From Roseibacillus sp. (GTDB taxonomy: Bacteria; Verrucomicrobiota; Verrucomicrobiae; Verrucomicrobiales; Akkermansiaceae), in assembly GCA_002723015.1 (NCBI GenBank), contig PBNG01000102.1, forward strand, positions 1-16,926: a DNA stretch of 16,926 nt, given 5' to 3'. Position numbers and translations under genes: made by a program. Position 1 is the stretch's first letter, and each line of letters starts with the position of its first letter. The notes beneath the pieces were generated by a model. It made no database searches and was not told where the DNA came from. It was given only the letters and a program-made list of their open reading frames with translations. Of this stretch, positions 13,801 to 16,926 are shown in pieces.

Positions 13801-16522
13801 CTTCTCGGTTGCCATTCCCCCTGCCGTGCAGGTTCATCGTCGCCTTGTGCGCTACCGGATCACGGTTGAGGATGAACTCGGGATTTCCCAGCGCACTCCT
13901 TTCGAGGACGATGAATCTCCCAATTTTGCCTATTTCTGTTACGATGGAGTCCCTGACTGGTCAGGATCCAAGAGGCCGGGTGTCCTGCGCAATGAGAACT
14001 ACCCTTCAGAAGCTCTCGAAAGTATTGCGGTGTATCATCTGATTACCAAGGAATCGGATGTGATCCAGTGCCAGTGGACTGGCCCGACGGACGGGCAATA
14101 TCGTTATCTTGGAACATGGGTGTATGAAGGAAAGGTCTACGATCACATGCGTTATCGCATCCGGGGTCGTGCCTCTACCCGGCAGGTAGGAAAGAACAAG
14201 TGGAAGTTTAATTTCAACAGGGCCCGCCCCTTTGAGGCGCGGGATAACTATGGACGTAAATACGACGTCAGCTGGGATAAGATCAATGGACTGCCTGCAA
14301 CTAACCCGTGGTGGAGGAACAATGCTTCCACCGATGGGACGGTTTTCTGTGAATCCCTCGGTTTTCGATTGTATCAGCTGGCAGGAGACCTCGCCAGCAA
14401 TACCCAGTTCTATCACTTTCGCATCATCGATCAGGAGGAAGAGGCCCCTTCTGATCAGTATGATGGAGATTTCTGGGGCCTTTACACAGCAATCGAGCAA
14501 CCGGATATGAAGTTTCTCGAGGCCCGCAACATGCCCGAGGGAAATCTCTACAATGCCCATGGTGGATCCGGGTCAACAAAGAGGGCACAGGCTTCCTCCC
14601 TGCCGGCTGATAAGTCCGACCTCTTTGCCTTCCAGAGTTTGCACAGTAGTGGAACCTCCCGGGCACAGTGGGAGGATACGCTGGAATTTGATGACTACTT
14701 CGCATTCAACGCAATCAACCTTGCGATCAACAACTCCGATATGCGTCCGCAGGAAAATATTAACTATTACCACAATTCGGAAACCGGAAAATGGCATATT
14801 ATCCCATGGGACATTGATCTCACCTTTGAGGATGCTCCTCACCTTGGGCGTGGGGACACCTCGGACTGGGAAAGGATTTACCATTGCCTGCAGTATCCCG
14901 ATATCAACCAAGCCTATCAGAACCGAGTCCGTGAAATTCTTGACCTTCTTCTCGACAATGATCAATCGAGCCACGCCGTAGATGAGTTCGCAGGATTCCT
15001 GACCCAAGGTGGCCGAAATAATATTGTGGAAGCTGGGCAGGCAGTCTGGGATCACCATCCCCGGAAGAGCAAAAAGGGGATATGGTACGCAAACTTCAAT
15101 TCCTCCCTGCTCACCAGTCGGACCTTCGCTGGGTTGACTGAATATACGAGGGATTTTCTAACCGTGGGAGGCTACGGAAGGAATAATCTAGCTGGCAAGT
15201 CTGCGGACAGCGCGATTCCGAACAAGCCGGTGATTACGTATGTGGGTCCGCCCGGATTTCGTTCTGACGGACTCGTGTTCCGTTCGTCTTCCTTCAGCGA
15301 TCCACAGGGTCGCGGGACTTTTGGATCAATGGAGTGGCGGCTTGGAGAGATCCTAAATCCTGATTCTCCCAATTATACCGAGGGTGATCGATATGTTTAT
15401 GAGCTAGAGACCTTCTATCAGAGCCCGCGGCTCGAAACCTTTGAGCGGGATTTCGCCTTTCCTGCGACTGCGGCCAGGCCCAGCCGGACCTATCGTGCTC
15501 GTGTTCGTCATCTTGACAGCTCGGGCCGCGCCAGCAACTGGTCGGACCCAGTCGAATTCACGGCTGCGACCCCGTTGCTGGCCCCGTGGATCGAAAACCT
15601 GATGGTGACCGAAGTGCATTACAACCCTCTCCGGGCCAGTGCATCTGAAATTGCAGCTGGCTTTGTCACCTCCGATTTTGAATTCATTGAAGTATACAAT
15701 CGAAGCTCCTCCGAGACTCTGGACCTCAGTGATATCCGGTTTACCAAGGGAATTGATTTTGACTTCCGGGACAGCAGCGTCACCAGTCTTGGTCCTCGCG
15801 GATTCGCGATCGTGGTTCGAAACGCGGAAGCCTTCGGATTGCGTTATGGGGAAGGTCTGCCAGTGGCGGGTAGTTATGGTCCAGACAATCTATCTAACGG
15901 GGGTGAGAACGTGAAACTTTCCTTCGGAGCTGGTTCCGCCATCAGGGAGTTCCAGTATTCGGATGAGGCTCCTTGGCCTTCCGCTGCAGATGGAAGCGGA
16001 TTTTCACTCGTCCTCGTAGCTCCAGACAGTTCCCCTGACCACGCTGATCCTGCTAGTTGGACCACCAGTGTGAGCGTGGGAGGCAGTCCCGGGTCCGCTG
16101 AGCAGGTTGCGACTTTCGCTGGGTGGAAAAATGATATTTTCACAACGGACGAACTGGCTGATCCTGAAATCTCGGGAGACGCCGTGGACCTCGACTCGGA
16201 TGGGATGAGTACCTTGCTTGAATATGCCCTGGTTTCCGATCCAAAAGTTTCGGACCCTTCGAATCTTCCCGATCTCATTATGGTGCCGGACGGCTCCGCA
16301 GTTCATCCTGCGCTCCGCTACCGGCGCCGTCCCGGGAGCGGTGACCTCGCATACAGTATCGAGTCCTCGAGGGATTTGATCAACTGGGTCCCGGAAGAGA
16401 ACACGGTGCTGGTCGATTCGATTACAAATGACGATGGTTCTGTGACAGACACAGTAAGGGTTGAAAATGCGACACGAGCTCTTGATCGTTTTTTCCTCCG
16501 TCTCAGGGTTGAGATGAGGTGA
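10874..16522 (+). CDS. Giant secreted CotH-kinase / lamin-tail-domain protein
   Basis: This 1882-residue protein has a Sec signal at about 1-25 (MRRIPTP, hydrophobic core, EAAAD). In order it carries: an N-terminal beta domain from SIGINF (about 27-235); three fibronectin-III-like repeats of about 100 residues (about 240-340, 341-441, 442-541), each with a V/TxYYG-S/D-xDGG-type strand and a final SxSF-type strand; lamin-tail domain 1 (about 545-690, starting VINEIHYD); a beta-sandwich with VYHDDGAIVWINGDEV (about 697-875); an Ig-like domain (about 896-1006); a CotH kinase domain (about 1025-1365); another fibronectin-like domain (about 1446-1566); lamin-tail domain 2 (about 1574-1740); and a C-terminal segment with DLDSDGMSTLLEYAL near 1772-1786. 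Kinase landmarks are RIRGRAST (1095-1102) followed by KNKWKF, FWGLYTAIEQ, NNSDMR with Asp1289, and WDIDLTF with Asp1313 and Asp1315. CotH kinases phosphorylate secreted proteins; the substrate here is unknown. There is no C-terminal membrane anchor. Confidence 0.9.
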   Translation: MRRIPTPVCRCVLTAAVLLSGEAAADSIGINFNSNRDAAVAEIGPSESAGLPAIAQVNWNNTNGGSSATDGASGDTGNILSPSAGLLVDDSGNPVAVTVSWSSNGTWNTNNGSSNGNAKLMNGYIDAINAGGLARVDLAGIPYAQYDVYVYFGSDGNGRTGSVFSPTAGQEFFFTTFSNRGGFDGGNYLLTEATAGNPEANYCVFRDQTSGTFAVQLNRGSSNSGFHGIQIVGTSVPGAPAVVTNPATLVSSESARLNGAVTDVGSAAPAVTVYYGDNDGLTDAGDWDSSVNIPGRQTGAFYADVAGLLPGQTYYYRSYASNASGSGWSAVSESFQTGVSPPAIVNLPPSEIMTGSARVGAEVTATGGGIPVVTLFYGVSDGGSSEANWSNSVQLGAQEGSARTVLTGLQAGVTYFYRARATNEGGASWAPVSESLITERPASPVVVNRNADSVRGASANLRGEVTDTGFDAPVITFYYGSSDGGSDPEGWEQSVSIGERTGRFSLFVSDLEPLTTYYFRCSASNVAGSAWASSSESFTTTDLLSSSLVINEIHYDHEPKTERGEFLEIFNPGDSPVLLTGWQLNGAIDFNFPEGTSIEANGFLVVAEDPAAMRSIFGFDNALGPYSGRLSNDGERIELEDENGSLVDEVSYGIGFPWPTASRGGGSSMELINEDLDNQLGSSWRSSGSVIAGGPQVTYVPAGEPWRYRRGTSEASNPPDAWRMQDFVEDATWTTGRAGFGYGDGDDATVLNDMQGSYSSVFLRKDFNVTGEIPRQLSIRVYHDDGAIVWINGDEVARVSVDQGDLTYRGIRASDPQGGSDGSAVNNHEAAWTEVLYLGARNTLRTGTNTVTVHGFNGSLSSSDFSLDCELRTPPPGNPAIGVPTPGGANTVYASNAPPNIRQVDHSPLQPAGGEEVLVTAKVSDPDGVRRVILTYQLVEPGAYVHKEDSAYEDGWTTLEMVDDGTGGDMASGDSIFSVAIPPAVQVHRRLVRYRITVEDELGISQRTPFEDDESPNFAYFCYDGVPDWSGSKRPGVLRNENYPSEALESIAVYHLITKESDVIQCQWTGPTDGQYRYLGTWVYEGKVYDHMRYRIRGRASTRQVGKNKWKFNFNRARPFEARDNYGRKYDVSWDKINGLPATNPWWRNNASTDGTVFCESLGFRLYQLAGDLASNTQFYHFRIIDQEEEAPSDQYDGDFWGLYTAIEQPDMKFLEARNMPEGNLYNAHGGSGSTKRAQASSLPADKSDLFAFQSLHSSGTSRAQWEDTLEFDDYFAFNAINLAINNSDMRPQENINYYHNSETGKWHIIPWDIDLTFEDAPHLGRGDTSDWERIYHCLQYPDINQAYQNRVREILDLLLDNDQSSHAVDEFAGFLTQGGRNNIVEAGQAVWDHHPRKSKKGIWYANFNSSLLTSRTFAGLTEYTRDFLTVGGYGRNNLAGKSADSAIPNKPVITYVGPPGFRSDGLVFRSSSFSDPQGRGTFGSMEWRLGEILNPDSPNYTEGDRYVYELETFYQSPRLETFERDFAFPATAARPSRTYRARVRHLDSSGRASNWSDPVEFTAATPLLAPWIENLMVTEVHYNPLRASASEIAAGFVTSDFEFIEVYNRSSSETLDLSDIRFTKGIDFDFRDSSVTSLGPRGFAIVVRNAEAFGLRYGEGLPVAGSYGPDNLSNGGENVKLSFGAGSAIREFQYSDEAPWPSAADGSGFSLVLVAPDSSPDHADPASWTTSVSVGGSPGSAEQVATFAGWKNDIFTTDELADPEISGDAVDLDSDGMSTLLEYALVSDPKVSDPSNLPDLIMVPDGSAVHPALRYRRRPGSGDLAYSIESSRDLINWVPEENTVLVDSITNDDGSVTDTVRVENATRALDRFFLRLRVEMR

Positions 16523-16593
16523 GTAGAGGTGTCGTCCGGGCAGGCACGGGTTGCAAATTTTTTTCGTACTGTCAGGCTTCCTAAACCCCAGCC

Positions 16594-16926
16594 ATGAACC
16601 GTTGCCTTTCAATCCCGGCGCTTGTCCTGAGTGTCATCATGTCTGCTTCCTGTGATAAGAAAGAGAGTAGGGGAGATGAGAGCCAGCTGACGCAGCAGAT
16701 GGGAGAAGCTGAAAGGGCGCTGGTTTCCTTCGACCCGGAGGGAATGGTCAAGAGCCGACCTCTTAAGGTCCGCTCGGAGCAGAAAGCTGTGAGCCTTTTC
16801 CAGCGCCTTGGCCCGGACGAGACAGGGGTGACCTTTCAGAATAGGATTGATGTCTCACATCCACTTAAACGCCTTTATCATTCTGGGTTCGCTTGCGGCG
16901 GGGTAGCGATTGGAGATTTGACTGGA
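16594..16926 (+). CDS. N-terminal part of a CRTAC1-like (FG-GAP/ASPIC-UnbV) lipoprotein
   Basis: The gene starts at ATG 16594 and runs off the window after 111 codons. The first 20 residues form a lipoprotein signal (basic Arg3, a hydrophobic core, then MSASC) with Cys20 as the likely lipidated residue. It is followed by a charged linker rich in Glu, Lys and Gln. The last visible part, LFQRLGPDETGVTFQNRIDV, then HPLKRLY and GGVAIGDLTG, is the characteristic entry to the first FG-GAP/VCBS propeller blade of CRTAC1-like proteins, which in these phyla usually end in an ASPIC/UnbV domain. The function of the family is not established; these are extracytoplasmic propellers. It lies 71 bases after the CotH gene on the same strand, so co-transcription is possible. 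The gap holds a T-run (TTTTTTT near 16557) but no convincing stem before it, and no Shine-Dalgarno site. Confidence 0.8.
   Translation, partial: MNRCLSIPALVLSVIMSASCDKKESRGDESQLTQQMGEAERALVSFDPEGMVKSRPLKVRSEQKAVSLFQRLGPDETGVTFQNRIDVSHPLKRLYHSGFACGGVAIGDLTG

Noticed and set aside
16540..16565. T-run after the CotH stop as an intrinsic terminator
   Set aside because: No stable GC-rich stem precedes the T-run; the sequence CCGGGCAGGCACGGG has only a 3-bp complementary pair.
1..16926. CRISPR arrays, transposons, phage genes or defence systems
   Set aside because: No regularly spaced repeats, transposase or integrase motifs, terminal inverted repeats, or recognisable defence genes were seen.

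Overview
The window looks like chromosomal DNA from a member of the Verrucomicrobia, or the wider Planctomycetes-Verrucomicrobia group. The evidence is the gene content: a DUF1549/DUF1553 protein paired with a Tat-exported DUF1501 protein, a secreted PQQ-like beta-propeller opening with an NWAQFRGPG motif, a very large secreted CotH-kinase/lamin-tail protein whose C-terminus is of the D-S-D-G...LLEYAL type, and a CRTAC1-like lipoprotein. Base composition is moderately GC-rich, genes are tightly packed, and no gene-free stretch exceeds 300 bases. I see no rRNA, tRNA, CRISPR array, insertion sequence or prophage signature.

Layout: (1) 2-223 (+) is the 3' end of an unidentified gene, possibly pilin-like. 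(2) 386-1885 (+) is a GntP-family permease. (3) 1911-3233 and 3273-5315 (-) form a two-gene unit, DUF1549/DUF1553 then DUF1501, convergent with the permease. (4) 5588-7123 (+) is a YifB/ComM AAA+ ATPase, divergent from that unit. (5) 7326-7802 (-) is a bacterioferritin in which two ferroxidase ligands are replaced by serine, and 7943-8668 (-) is a secreted SGNH/GDSL hydrolase. (6) 8809-10191 (+) is a secreted PQQ-like beta-propeller protein. (7) 10188-10649 (-) is a probable small lipoprotein of unknown function whose stop codon overlaps the propeller gene's stop. (8) 10874-16522 (+) is an 1882-residue secreted protein with fibronectin-like repeats, two lamin-tail domains and a CotH kinase domain. 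(9) 16594 to the window end (+) is the start of a lipoprotein with the opening motif of CRTAC1-like (FG-GAP/ASPIC-UnbV) proteins.

Most products are predicted to be exported (Tat, Sec or lipoprotein signals). They fit the exoproteome of a heterotroph that works on extracellular or surface-bound polymers. YifB/ComM (DNA processing), GntP (sugar-acid uptake) and bacterioferritin (iron storage) are the cytoplasmic or inner-membrane exceptions. Genes change strand often, so the only convincing operon is the DUF1549-DUF1501 pair. The CotH and CRTAC1 genes could be co-transcribed.

I did not find a clear new multi-gene system. The observations most worth a second look are the bacterioferritin with a broken ferroxidase centre but an intact heme ligand, the giant CotH protein and its structured leader, the unknown lipoprotein, and several inverted repeats in front of genes.
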